From the NCBI GenBank assembly GCA_963514095.1, contig OY741270.1:26058571-26122570 (forward strand): a stretch of DNA of 64,000 nt, written 5' to 3'. This document shows, piece after piece, positions 13,063 through 26,469 of this stretch. Under the pieces are notes generated by a model. The model saw nothing but the letters and a program-made list of their open reading frames with translations, did not search any database and was not told the DNA's origin. Source of the DNA: Eutrigla gurnardus (taxonomy: Eukaryota; Chordata; Actinopteri; Perciformes; Triglidae). How positions within the stretch are numbered: position 1 is the first letter of the stretch; every line of letters starts with the position of its first letter. The translations under genes and the position numbers were made by a program.

Positions 13063-13533
13063 ATGAGCCACGGGCCGAACCTCGTCCTGGACTGGCTGTC
13101 TAAGCTCCACCTGGCCCAGTACGTGGAGTCCTTCATCGACAACGGCTACGATGACTTGGAGGTTTGCAAGCAGATCGGGGAGCCAGACCTCGACGCCATA
13201 GGAGTCCAGATCCAGTACCACAGACACCGGCTGCTCACAGCCGTGCACCGGCTCAGAGAGGAGGAGGAGGAGATGAAGGCGCCCGGCTACTATTTCACCC
13301 TGGAGCCTCTGAACCCTTTAACTCGCATCCACTCGAACCCGGAAGACGACTCCGGGACTTTGGGGTCACCGAGCACAGGGATACACCAGGCGTCCTGCCC
13401 CGGAAACCACAACCTGAGGTTCACGGACTGCAATGAATTTGTGACTTATCCCAAACTGAAGCTTAAAGTGCTGCTGAGGGACAAACTTGCAAAAGATGGC
13501 ATCAACCTGGGAAGAGCACCATACACCCATAAG
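13063..13533 (+). CDS. samd5: SAMD5-like first coding exon (SAM domain); possibly the 5' exon of a joint SAMD5-SASH1 gene
   Basis: Seen: ATG at 13063, 157 codons, donor GTAGGC after AAG, phase 0. Residues 1 to about 67 form a SAM domain (VLDWLSKLHLAQYVESF, then DNGYDDLEVCKQIG and DLDAIGV). Later come YYFTLEP and YPKLKLKVLLRDKL, both recognisable in human SAMD5. Known: SAMD5 is a small SAM-domain protein encoded by two exons, the second giving a short tail. Human order is STXBP5-SAMD5-SASH1, as here. I could not find the usual SAMD5 tail exon (a stretch encoding MNWP) downstream. The next + strand coding exon I recognise is SASH1 exon 2 at 41354, also phase 0. So this is either samd5 with a missed or diverged last exon, or the N-terminus of a longer sash1 product. 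Confidence 0.8.
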
Positions 13534-14129
13534 GTAGGCAGTTATTACTTCCCTTTAAAAAAAGAAGTCTCAAACACTTTTATATGTTGATTTGTTACGT
13601 TGGTGATGAAGAGTGTGACGTCCAACGGTTCTTCTTCATCGCTCCACGGATGCTTTGGTTTCTCTGGCAAAGATCTACTGTTTTTAAACATCACTTTCTC
13701 TTAATCCATCAAACCGTTTTCATTCAGTGGTCAAAATGAATCCAATCGATAACTTTTAGACCCAAAATCTACGTGGGTGGAACGTGATTTACAGTATATT
13801 CAGATATTCATCGCTCATTGAAATTACAGCAAAAGTGAGCTGAACTGGATACAAACATCCACTACATTTTTTTTAAGAAATCTTTTATACAATAGTTTAT
13901 TACATTCACACTGCATTTCAACTGTTGTTCTGACGCCTTAGGCCTACATATAATACCCAGAATGCCATTCAATTAGCAGATAATGGTTATGAACGTGTTG
14001 CATTCACCTGTGGGTTCACAACTTTACTTATTAAAGACGCCGTTTTACTGCCTTTTTACTGAATAAAACATGCATTAAAACTAAAGTTTTTTGCATTAAA
14101 ACCAGAGGCTGGCCGTTAAAACAGGTTGA

Positions 14130-14215
14130 CTGCTAGTCGAAAAGGTTGGTGGTTTCATGTCCAGGTGTCCTCGAGCAAGGCACTGAACATCAACTGCTTC
14201 TGTTAGACCTGCGTG
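14130..14215 (+). repeat. Fish interspersed repeat fragment, SINE-like
   Basis: The text CTAGTCGAAAAGGTTGGTGG, then CTCGAGCAAGGCACTGAAC and CAACTGCTTC, resembles a phrase common in fish interspersed repeats with a degenerate tRNA B box (GGTTNNANNCC). It stands immediately before a long GT array, a frequent arrangement. Recognition is from memory and the fragment is incomplete. Confidence 0.4.
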
Positions 14216-14227
14216 TTGCATGGCTTG

Positions 14228-14413
<186 letters not shown>

Positions 14414-17400
14414 ATGAATAAAGGGCACAGATGGAAACAAAAAAAAGAGCCTTTATGCTTTAGTTGGTTAACAGGAATGAACTCTGCAGGCTAAGGTCAG
14501 TGGGACGCTGGATCAGTCTGCCGTCAGCACAGATGTTACACTTTACCGACAGCATGCCGTTTTATTTCCGGGGGTCTTCTCCGTCCTGACCACGGTCTGT
14601 CTGGACCGCAGAGACTCTGATTTAATGTAATTGCTGAGGATAGTTATCCTTCTTTGGCCTCGACCAAATCCGTTCAATCCGTAAAACGTGTCGGTGAATG
14701 ATCCGCGGGCGAGACGGATGAAAAGCTGAGCGCCACATTTGGCTTACTTTCAACTATCCGTCGCTATCAGCAGGAGGTGGGATTGATGGATCCTGGATTT
14801 GATTACATCACAGAAAACTGCTGTTTACCACGAGACAATACTTGGCAAAACGGGTGAATCTGTTTCAGCTGTATTTTGACAGACTGTCACAGTGAATCCC
14901 TGCTAAAGCAGCACTGTTGGGACGCACCCCAGAATAACTTTACACTTCCAGACCCGAAGGCAGGCTGTTCTCAGCAGCGGTGCTTCTTTTAATGCACATT
15001 TAAAGTAGTCTTGGGTTTTGTTTTTCCTCCAGGAGGTACAAACTTAAAAAAAGCTCCACTGTGAGTGATGGGGTCTGAGAGACTGGTGGGCCAGGTGTAG
15101 CTTTCCAGCTGATTACGCTGATCTGCGTGTCACAGGAAATCACAGAGGCTGCTTTTTTTACTACGGCACTTTTACATAATGCCTTCCTATCGTGCAGGCT
15201 TTCGTACCCACGTGGGAAATTGCTGCATTTATTCTAAGAATAAGCTGTATAATTGCCGGGACCCCCGCGGTGCCATTTGCTTTAAAAAGTTTCCCTGTGT
15301 ACCAATGGTATTGTACGTTTCACAGCTACTTCATGAAAGATTCAGAGGCTGAACAATACTAAGTGCAAAGGCGCTCTGTGATTCACTTTCAACCTTTCGT
15401 CAGAGCCACGCTGGTGCAGTTGGCTCGATCTAGAAAAGTTTGTTTCATTCTTTGGACGGCTCTGGAGTCGGCACAGTCAAACAGGGGTTGTAGGTTCATT
15501 CGTAGGGCAAAACCTGTGAAATACGTCGCTTGCCGAGATTGTACAGGGATGAATGGGATAGTAGCTACGCTGATGCTCCGCAGGTTTGGTGGTTGATCCT
15601 CTGCAAAGTAAGCCATCACTAACGAATAATTTCTGTTTAACTGTGGTTCTCCAGCCTTGGCTGTGCGGTTAACATTTGGAGGATTATGTAATCCTGCTTC
15701 ATTTCAGTAGAAAATAGGCCAACCTTTTAGACTCATTAAATTTGGCCCAGTTGATCCTCCTCAGTACTTATTATGATGATCATTCAGCTCATTAACTAAT
15801 CTATAAATATATATCTCTTGATTTTAGAGCAGCAGTTGATTTTAAAATATTCAGGTGGTGGGCTCCGTGTGATTACAGCGTTTTGGAACAGTTTGGCCTT
15901 TCAGGTTCATCAAACTTAGTCCATTAAACAGTCGCAGGAAGCAGGTATGTAGGCCAGTACGGCCCAGTTTCTCACTAGAAATAGCATACAGCAGCTTCAG
16001 GCTAGGTTTGACTCTGCCAGCCATACTTGGCTTAAATTCACACAGAGCAGGACCAAATGTCAGCACACTATAATAGGAATATGGTATCATTGTTGAGATA
16101 TGCATGGAGACATTGTCTGGGATTTTTGGTTATTGTAATATAAATCACAATACAATTCATTGTTGTCTTTTTCTGTTCTTTTTAGACAAAATACCATGAA
16201 GTGTAACGCGGAGCGGAGATGGATTTGAATATCCGTGAAGCTCACACACAAATATATCTACGTATTACAGTCACATTTGTTTTCCAAATTTGTCAGAAGA
16301 ATGAGGAACATTTAAAACACTCACTCTGCTCTATATTACCCTGTTTTTTTTACCCTTGTGTAGACGGATTCACACAGGCCTCGTTTCTAGGCAAAGTAGA
16401 ACAGCACGGTGTGTCGTCTGGCTCTATGCGGTTTTTAAATTCAGAAATGGTAGCGCTGTGGATCCGTTGTCCCACAATGCCTCTGCTACTCAGTCCGGGC
16501 TTGGTAGTGCAATCAATGAGCAATGTGCTTTTCTGACTAGTCATGCATCACTAGTTCACACAGGCCTGCAGGACCTATTAGTGCCTTTGAGAGAGAGAGA
16601 AAAAAAAGTAATTCGATTAAAGCTGGTTGAGCTGTAAGTGACCTAAACGCTGGCACCACAACACGTGTTTCACTGAAGGTGTATTAATTAACACAACATA
16701 GATGTTAAAGGCAATCTAACCTCAAATAAAAGCGTGAGCTTGTTTCTCCCAAAGGTAGAACCCAAAGAAATAAAGATGTTTATACCAAAGGATAATGGCC
16801 AAACCGTATCTATAAAGTCTTCCTGTTTGAACTGGTCCTCCATACCTGACATAGTTTCAGTTAGTGGGAATAAGAAGATCCTAAACTGCAGCGTCTCTTC
16901 TTGACGTAGTCTAAAAAGATCTTAAATATAAAATGTAGTTGTTAACTTCAGGTTTCTACACATTGCGCCAAATGATAAGCTTTGTCATTTGGCAGCAAAG
17001 AAAACGTGATATCGTCACTCACACACAGACCCTGCTGTGAAGGATTCCTTTATTAGCCGTGTGAACAAAGGGCTTCACATCCCCGGAGTGCCTCATTGAA
17101 GAGCCCGGCCTGAAAAACACCTTCAGAATGGGGAAACAAGTCTTAGTTGTTCAGAAGATTTCCCTGTGTTGCTCTGCCAGCGGATCGGAGGACAAGCGGA
17201 AGCAGCAGGCCCCTTTCGGATGGAAGAAAAGCCCGTCTGAATAGGTCCTGCTAAAATACAGGCTCTGCAGCAGCTGACAGCTGCCTCTGCCTTTGTCGCT
17301 TTTAAAACGGAGACTCAATAGACGTGTTTTTGCGGAACAAAGTTGGTTTTGAAACACGGGCACCGTTTTTTAACGACCAGGACTGGTGCAACATTGTGTG

Positions 17401-18103
17401 GGTTGGGACCTGCCATTAAAACGAGACTAACGTCTGTCAGTGTTTCCTCTGTGCTGCACACACACATCGCTTTTAAAACGAGGCTTGAAAACACGGTGCC
17501 TCAAAGCAACACGTTGCCTGTTTGAGGTCAGCTGGGTCCTGTCCTCGTGTGGTTGTTTTCCCCAGTCCCGAGGGACCCGCTTGTCCGTCGCTCTCGGGGT
17601 GCTTCGGCTTCTTCCCTCAGTCAAAGGACAAACCTGATCACTCAGCAGTAGGAACCCAAGGGCCTGGGCTGCACCAGATTTCTGCCTAAAAGCCTATTAA
17701 GGCAGTTTTTTCTCGCCACTGTCGCTGTAACGCTTGCCCCTGGGTGTTGTTGGGACTTTGAAATTGTGTTAAGTGTCCTGAGATGACTTCTGTTGTGATT
17801 TGTGATATGTTCACAGCGGCTCCACTGATATCGGTGCTTTTTAGACCTTTTTAATGAACACATCTGGTATTGGCCATGGTCACAGAAATATCCATACTGC
17901 CTGATTATTTTTCTGTGGAATATAGCTGTTGAACAGAGGAAGAAGAATGTACCGGAACGTGTGCTTTTGCCAAAAAATACCGATATTGGGCAAATTAGCT
18001 GAGTTGGTGCTGCGTTTTCACGTCATCGCCTTAGTTCTGGGATTGATTAGGGCCACGGTGCAATCGCACCGAGCACTGGCCCCTACAGCTATGAGCACTC
18101 AAC

Positions 18104-18331
18104 TGTTTGACAATACATAGTACCTAGTAGTTCTCAGTACTTGAGTCTCAGTAGTACTTGGTAGTACTCGGTAGTACTTGAGTGACAGCTGAGCTCAGTG
18201 TCACTCAAGCTCTGGCATGTACTGGCAAATGTTTGACAATACATAGTACCTAGTAGTTCTCAGTACTTGAGTCTCAGTAGTACTCGGTAGTACTTGAGTG
18301 ACAGCTGAGTTCGGTGACATGTACTGGCAAA
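18104..18331. repeat. Imperfect tandem duplication, unit about 100-126 bp, rich in AGTAGTACT/CAGTACTTG
   Basis: TGTTTGACAATACATAGTAC begins at 18104 and again at 18230. Both copies continue through TAGTAGTTCTCAGTACTTGA and GTGACAGCTGAG to CATGTACTGGCAAA. The first copy has an extra GGTAGTACT unit and about 20 more bases. Internally each copy has short AGTACT palindromes. Confidence 0.85.
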
Positions 18332-21300
18332 CAGTTGAGTGCGAAGTATTTGTAGTTGTATTTGCCTCTAAAACAACTCTGTCTCGTTTGAAATCTCGAA
18401 GAATCTCATCGTAATGTATATAAACTCCGGCAGTAGCCCCCGTGGCCCTTTCAAAATTTCCCGGCGGGGGAATTTTCTAGTTTTCATTATTATGTAGGAA
18501 CACTGGTCGTATAAACACCAAAAAACCAACACACAGCACTGATTGCATATTCACATTTGGTTGTGTTACTGTGTGATCTATCCATTACCACCCTCCTCTC
18601 TCTCATCATGGAGAGTACTATAGGGAATGCCTACTTTATGGACTTTATTCATGTTATGTCAGGATAGATTAAAGCAAACCAGTGGACCATTTCAGGACTA
18701 TTGCTGGATTATTGCACTGATGGTGCTGAGGGGGGTTGTATAGTATTGCACCGAGCACTCAAAAGCTTAACATGCCATGAACACGCTTGTCACATCCTAG
18801 TTTGAGATTTGTTAGTTTCGTGTCCAGCTTGTTAGTCATGCAGTAGTCTGTTCCTCTCCTCCACTAAAACAGGGCTGTACAAGGACAGTTGTGATGTACC
18901 AGCACATATTCAGCCACTGCACATTACATCACCGCTGCGTGAAAGCAGCCATGTATGTTGTTTACACAGGGAATCCGTTGCTATGTATAATGTAAACCCA
19001 ATATGTTAAACAGAGCATAATCCCTGACCCATATTTGTGAATTTAAGAATAGCATTGTCCAGCGTCAGTGGACTGGAGGTTCAACACAGATAATAGCTAA
19101 TTGTTCTTCTGTGTATACCCGTCCATCTAGTTGATTTCCAATTGGTGTTGCTTTTTCAAATTAAAAACTGATCCAGAAGAATGTCTTGAGGGGTTCGCCC
19201 AGAGAAACCAAGAGAAGTGCATCACGCACTTAGTGTATGTCCAGCGCGACACCATGTTCATCCCTATTTTGGATTTAACAGGATGTAAACTCAAGAATAG
19301 AGTTTTCTTTTCCCGATTGTGAAGGTTTTTGTGTGTAAACCTTTCATTCGCAGCCCCAGCTACTGAAACAGCCTTTACCTCTCTGTTGCCTCAGCTATTG
19401 TATTACGATGCTAAGTAGGTCTTTGAGACTATGTGGCGCTCTCTGAATATAAATCACTGTGCGGTGGTCGTTTTGCTGTGTGGCGCACGCAAGAGGCCGT
19501 TCAAATGAGACGGGAAGTTTGATTTAAGTCCGTATTAGAGAAAAAGCACTCAGAGCTGCACATGCAGGTGTCTGTTAATTTGTTTTGCAAGAGATGAAAT
19601 ATAAAGATTGCCAGAGACATGTGTATATCTATATTATATTATTATATAAGGATATAATTCACTCCATAACCTTAACAACATTAAGTCTGTATTAAAGCGT
19701 TGGAATTTAAATGTCTTTGCTCATTTGTTGGTCTTGTGAGTCAGTGCATCGGTTTTCCCTTGATATATTTACTCACCTATTAGATTTCATATCATATGAT
19801 GGTCTTAAAGCTGCTGGAGACTTTTATATGCTTCCCAGCAGCAGATTTGCCTGTAACCTGCATGGATTTCTGTGTATAAAGATGTTTTTGAGTGTCTCTG
19901 AGGCCCTAACCCTTCCTTTTTCCGTCGGTCTTTGAGCCACTCAACATTGACCTTGATCACGTTCCATTACAAGGGTCTACCGATGCTCCCTGCTGGGCTA
20001 TTTTTACTGCATGTGCAAGATGGGCCATTTCAGCAGGGTTAGCAAGTATTTTCAGTCGGTCAAGCAGATGAACTTGAGTTGCTAGATGTAGATTCTCTCT
20101 CAGAAAAGAGGCCCCCTTACTCTAATGCTCTTATGTTTCTTTTGTTATTTATTTATGGGGCCACATTTTGCATGATTGGATACAATATATTGGTCCATTG
20201 TAAAGGTTCTGCCATTCATATCAGTTTAAGACCCTCGGGCGTATTTCATTAAAGTCGGTTCATTCATATATAATAATTCACCTTCACTATTTAAATGTTT
20301 CATTGTAAAAAGTATTGTAATTTATCATGTTTAGTAAATATATGTAATACTAAGAGGACTTAACGGACACAATTCCTTATTTCTTTATACTTTAATCGTC
20401 AGTCTATAAAGACTCTGTTAACATACGCTTCTTGTTACTAAATATTTCATCATGATCAATTAAACCAACACAGAGATCAACCGAAGCCTGACTAAACTGC
20501 ACTGTAATCCGTTATGACTTGTCGGAAACATGGAACCACATTTTTTTCACAAAAAAGAAGCGATTAGTTTTGTTTGTTGCTTTTTTCATTCATCATCACA
20601 GATAATGCAATCTATTAGTCCTGTATTCCTTTTCAAATATAGGTCATCTATGGATTGCAGCTTGTAGTTTGTTTACATGCTCAGACTCTCAGTAAATTAG
20701 TGCTAATTCCACGTGGCACATAATCATAATGTAATTCACTGTAATTATGCAAAGGCATTATGAACAGTGAAGGAAATTCCTGGCAGGATTATGCATTTTT
20801 GGTTGATTTTGTTCTCCATAAATGGTGCATTAATATTATATTTTGGTGTCATTGTGTTCATGTCCACTGCAGTGCTGTCTTTTAATACTGTGTGCAACTG
20901 TTGAGGTATTGAATTTTAAGTTCTACCACGCTGAGCATCAATCGTGTACAACACAGGATTGATTTTGACCCTTAATTAAGAGCTTTCCATTCCAACACGT
21001 CGTGGTCAGAGGTGTGTAAAGTCAGAAAATGCCACTCGGGGACAAAACGATTGAATGAAATGCGTATTCAGTAGTAGACACATCAAGTTCCTTTATGCTC
21101 ATGCTGTACATGTCTTGCAAGTATTACGGATATGGTCGATATGACACTTTCGTGTTTTGACTCAAGTGACTTAGAGGAAATCTCTGGCTTCCAATCCGTC
21201 TGCTTTAAGTTTCGGTCCATTAGTGATTTGGCCCTGGCGGCCATCGGGCTTAGACTTACATTTCCTCCACTGATAGATCTTGTGCGGTGTGCCATGACAG

Positions 21301-23421
21301 CCATCCATCCATCAAAAGTCAGGGTTGATCTATTTTTCTGCTCCCTGCATGTGCTTTTGTGCGCTGGGATTGACAGGTATCCAGTCATCAATAAGTAAAA
21401 TGCAAACCTCAAAGAGCAAATCAAATTAAAGAGCATCAGAAAATTCAGAAAATGCCTAAAGACCGATTGTGATTGCCTGTCTTATGTTGATGCCTTTGCT
21501 CCCACAGCCTTAAGAGCTTAGCAAGACTCAATCAGCGGTTTATGATTCCCACCTCTTAAAACATTTTTTGCAGACCGGTTTTTACTGACATTGTTGTATT
21601 TGCCTTGTGGTTTTTTATGCAAACCTATTGTTTTATGGAAATGTATCACTATTGAGCAGTAATGCAGTGGTATTTGTCAGCTTCCCCACAGAGTCTGCTG
21701 CTACTTCCATCCGGATTGGTAGCGTGGACAGCCAGCTGTACTACCGGTTGGATCAGTGTAACCTTGGTCTGCCCATGCAAGAGAGCTTTCATACAGTATA
21801 AACAGCGTTTTAACTGACCTTTCATGGAGACTACGGCAAGTTATACATGGGAAAAGCCAAGGGTCACACTCCTGCAGTGCAGCGAATACTGCATCTTCAG
21901 ATTATGACCCACTTTCCAACCACTTCTCTTCTTCTCCACAGCAGCTTCGACCCTCCCCCCCCTTATAAATTTCATATGAAAAATCAACTTGACACTATTG
22001 CAAAGATTCAACCACAACAAACTGTAAGCTGAGCTGCCTCCCTGGTGATCAATTTGCATAGAAAATGTCTTTTCATGTATTCACTGCCACGTGAAATCAA
22101 GGGGACAGGATTTCTTAATTCATCCCCATTATCCTGCATTTTATTTCCTAAGAATATTTAATGCGCTTGATCTCAGCCTGTCTGCATACATAATGTATAT
22201 TTACTCCAAGAAATCCAAGTTAAATGAAGCAGCAACACTGCAATTCAATTTGTTTTGGCTCTGGTTCACATCAACCTCCTTTTTTTCTCTCTCAGTGGAT
22301 TTTTATAAGCTAGTGTGAGCTGCTACACATTTTCACTCCTCATGTGAAATATAGGAAATGTTGTGACTGCTGGATAATTGTTTAATTGTTTTTGTTTTTT
22401 TAATCTAATTTAGATCAGGCTAGTTTTCTAATTTTTTTTTATATCCTTTATCAGGGAAAAAATCCTTCTGCAATGATAATAAATGTCCTGAATCTTATTT
22501 ATTTGTAGCCATTATTGTATATTAATGCATTTGTGCTAAATCCTGACACTATATGGATACTGTTGTAAAGATTGCACTTTGTACTACACATATTTTATTC
22601 AACCTTCCTCTCTGGGTAGACCTATGTTGGAAACCTGAGACCTCAAGAAACCTTAACAACCCAGTAATATTCTGAAAGTGGGATGCAAGTGATATCACTA
22701 GACTGATTGTATTAATGCCTATGTAAGTCAGGTCTTACAGAAAGTATGGGAAATCATTGACTGCCTTGTTACACCTTTTAGGTAACATCTGATCCACTGA
22801 CTTCAGGTTGCAGGATCACAGAGCCATTAAATAAATCGAACAGATCGCTCGGTCGTCCCACTCAGTTTTAATTAAATCCACATTTTACACCTCTTTCTCT
22901 CATTTATGCTTTGTAGTTCTCACTTGTTTCAAGAGGCTGCTGTACTTTACATTGTTAATTGACCCTTAGTTAAGAGGCTCATTAGATAAACCCTCACCCA
23001 TGTAGCCCATGCTGTCTCTAACTGCACTCCCTGCATAAATGGTAGAGAAATAAAAAAGCAATTTCAGACAACATGCAGACAGTCGGGTCTTGAATATGCA
23101 TTTGCAGGATATATCCAGGATGTCAAATTGATTTAGCAGTGAAAACTGGTAAAAACAAAAAAAAAGATAGAAGCGAAAACCTCCTTCCATGCTTTCTGGG
23201 TATTGAGTTTAACTATTGCAAAACATTTAACCATGACTTGCATGAGAATCTCTGGCCCAGAGCCAGAGAGTTGTCAGACCCTGGTTGGATCCAATTTTAC
23301 GCTATGATTGGCCAAGTCTGTCTTCAAGGGGGGAACTTAGCAATGGGTCTGCTGGATACTTCCAAATGTTATTGTGTGTTTTTCACTGGGACTGCAGTGG
23401 CTGAGAGCACCTACTGCACAC

Positions 23422-24096
23422 TAGGGCTGTGCCGATTTCCAGTTTCACTGGTCCGGTTCGGTGTCTGGGCTAAACCGGTTTAATTTATACAAACCGGTTG
23501 AACCGGCATTTGTCCTTATGGCACATTCTGGAAAATTAAAAACAATCAGCTAAATCAACGCGTCTTTCATTAGTAATAAGCAGCAATAATGACAAGTGAT
23601 TAAAATAATATTGTGTTGTGGAAGACAGAGATCACATTTCAGTCGAGGTGGGAGGGGGAGATGCGCGCACAGTACCTTGTATTTGTTTACATCGACGCTT
23701 TGAAGACGTGTTGCTAGGCGATGCGCCACAGGAGCATTTAATGAGCCGAGCATTTAATGAGCCGAGAAATTTAATGATCCGAAGACGATAAAAAGCTGCT
23801 AGCCGCCGTTGCATCATCAACACGTATATGATGATCTGGTTCCGCGATGCCGCAATGTTTTGTAAAAAGAGACACCGTTGTTACGCCGAAGAGCAAAGTT
23901 CTTTATTAACGGTACGATCGCGGCATAATTCTGAGTCTGCTTTCCGTAATTACGCCGCAATCTTCTGTGTAAAATAAAAAAACGTATCACTCGGAAAGGT
24001 CTGCTGTGGAAAAGTGGGAAAGGTCGGTATAACCGGTTCGGTCCGGTCTTTGGCTTAGTATCAGACCGGTTTAATGTTTAAACCGGCCCCAGCATA
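23422..24096. mobile_element. Non-autonomous hAT-like element, 675 bp, 8-bp target duplication with one mismatch
   Basis: It begins TAGGGCTGTGCCGATT and ends CCCCAGCATA. Both ends carry oppositely oriented clusters of ACCGGTTTAA/CCGGTTCGG (subterminal inverted repeats at 23450-23500 and 24030-24090). The flanks are CTGCACAC (23414-23421) and GTGCACAC (24097-24104), an 8-bp duplication with one difference. TAGGG...-type ends and 8-bp duplications are typical of hAT elements. There is no transposase ORF. Three near copies of ATTTAATGAGCCGAG lie at about 23737-23782. The terminal repeats themselves are only partly matched. Confidence 0.65.
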
Positions 24097-26443
24097 GTGC
24101 ACACCGTTAAATTGAGGTTAATGCTCAGATGGCTGGTATGTGCCACACATGACATGTTCAGAATACATTGCAACTATCTTATTTCTCACCTCTGCTGAGC
24201 CTCATCAGAAATGCATTAGTTTTGGGTTGTGATTATTTTATGTCATATGCATTGAGAAAGTGACATTGTTTGACCATTTTGGACCCCCAGTCAAGGTTTG
24301 GAGCCAGCGTTTAATCGTCTTTCTCCTGCTTCTCATCGGTCTCATCGAGTGCTTCCTAGCTGCATATCTCTTACATCTTATCTGAATACATGTGGCAACT
24401 CTTTGAATAATGGATAGCCATGTTTTTCCTGCCTCAGTTACAGTGAAGAAGCATGTTCCTCTAAAATACCTTCTGAGGAGCAGGCTGGGCCTCCTGGGAA
24501 ACTAAATGGCCATGAGCAGAGCTCTTTGGCGTACTCGTGTACCGCTGTGACGTATCCCTCAGGTGACTGCCGGGAAGCCAAAGAAGAGTGATGGTGATGT
24601 TACAGTATGTTTCTGAAACCATTCCGGTTTTTTATCATACCAAAGAATCAGGGCAAACAAAATTGTAGCACTCTGTGAGGCTACGCGTATCCGCATACGA
24701 AGTAATGTCAGTTGTGAAATATTGATTGTCACTTTTTATATCTGGACAGGTTGAGTCAGAAGGCTTTGGTCAGATTTCCCTGTGTTTTTTGTTGAGAACC
24801 AGCAGTGTTGTGGCGGTGCTGAAGGGTTTCATAGTGCTTACATTCTCATGTCCTCTGTTTATTGTCTTTGATCCTGCTCTGCTGTCGGCATGCTTAGTCT
24901 TTTAATCTCACAGTAGTCAACAGTATGTTGGGGGTTACCAACTGTCTATACCATGTAAAAGATTAAAATATTAAACCCTAAAAAGGTCACTTGCGTGCTA
25001 CAGGTCAGATATAAATGTGAGCAGTAGCGGTGATTGCAATAGGAATTAGCTGTTTTTTGTGACCGGTATAACAGCATTGTGCAACAGACCTGCCATATAC
25101 ATTAAACATTATTCAAGTAAGGTCTCTTGATCCTCTATTTGAGAAAGGATTGGCCCCTGAGACCTAGATGTTTCTTAGAGTTGGTATGACTGCCTAAACA
25201 TGCATTTGCACATCGGTAAAAAAAACACATTTTGGCCATTTTACAAGGTTTTGGTGACCGCCCCAGTTTACTACCTGTCAGTTACCAGACTATGTCCGAG
25301 TGTGTTGAAGTTTAATCCAAAATAGGTCTCGCACCAAGCCAAGACTGACCAGATTTGAAAGGTTTAACAGAGTTCTAAAGCTATCTGCATGAGCTGTATA
25401 ATCTAGGCAAAGTCATCCAACTAATTATTGAATAAAATCCCAAAGTGATGAGTCCAAGTCAAGGTATATGGAATGCCACTTCATTCAATATAAATAAGTA
25501 AATATGCCTATGAATGTTACACTACAATTACTACAAAAAAAAAACCAAGTTCCCATGTCTTGCTTGCCCTCTGCTGATTTAAGTAAAAGGGGTTTGGCAA
25601 CAACTCAGGCTCAGGCTCACTAAAGGTGGACTGACCTTAAAGGTAGACCAGCTATTCACATTCGCAAAATCTTTTTGATTATTTTCATTAACTGATGGTA
25701 TTTATCGGTCAAATTCTTGTAGTCTGATAACTGTTAATTGTTAACATCCGAGCCAGGCAGCAGGCTATGGGCGTTCCAAACATCCCCTGGCGTTTGTGCC
25801 AAGTGGCTTAGCGAAATGTTAAATGACATGTATTATGGTAGACTCCACTCATACTGCTTAACACTCACAAGTGGGCCAAACATGATAGCTTGGGTAAATC
25901 CCTATTCCCTCACTGCCAACTGGTGATATTATACAGCTTATATCTACATGGCACACTTTATGTCAGCAGAGGAATCAATGACATCCGGACGTGTAAGTTG
26001 CTTGTTCAGTTGATGAGGGTTGCCTTGTCTTTTGATTAATTCATTTTAGGTTGGATTTAATAATACACATTTAAACCTGTCAAATTGAAACGTGTTTACC
26101 ATTTTGAAACCGCAACGATGTTCAAGCGAGGGTGAAATTGATTGGCTTAATTCAACCAATTACCATTTGATTAGGGACCTGCTAGAATAGTTGTATCAAA
26201 TCTCAATTGTTGTATCTGATTGTAGCTCAGATTCCTGGTTATTTGATAGAAAGTAATCTATTTTGCACAGAAACGGCAAGACATGTGACCTGCTCCAGAA
26301 ATATTTTTAATATTATTGTTTTATTTTTCGTTTGCATCTTCACACCCAACAAATGGACAAAACATTGGGATTCACTGGATGTATTTATTATAACTGATAA
26401 AAATATCCAGTTGGACTCGAGGATGACCCAATTTGAATTTGGT

Positions 26444-26469
26444 GGTCAAAGGTCAAGGTCACTGTGACC
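26444..26469 (+). promoter_or_regulatory. Nuclear-receptor half-site cluster with a perfect ERE, probably repeat-borne
   Basis: Three direct GGTCA half-sites start at 26444, 26451 and 26457. The last is followed by CTG and TGACC, giving GGTCACTGTGACC (26457-26469), the consensus estrogen response element. The wording around it (GGTGGTCAAAGGTCAAGGTC) resembles a dispersed fish repeat I have seen elsewhere, so the motif probably arrived with that repeat. Function is not shown. Confidence 0.5.
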
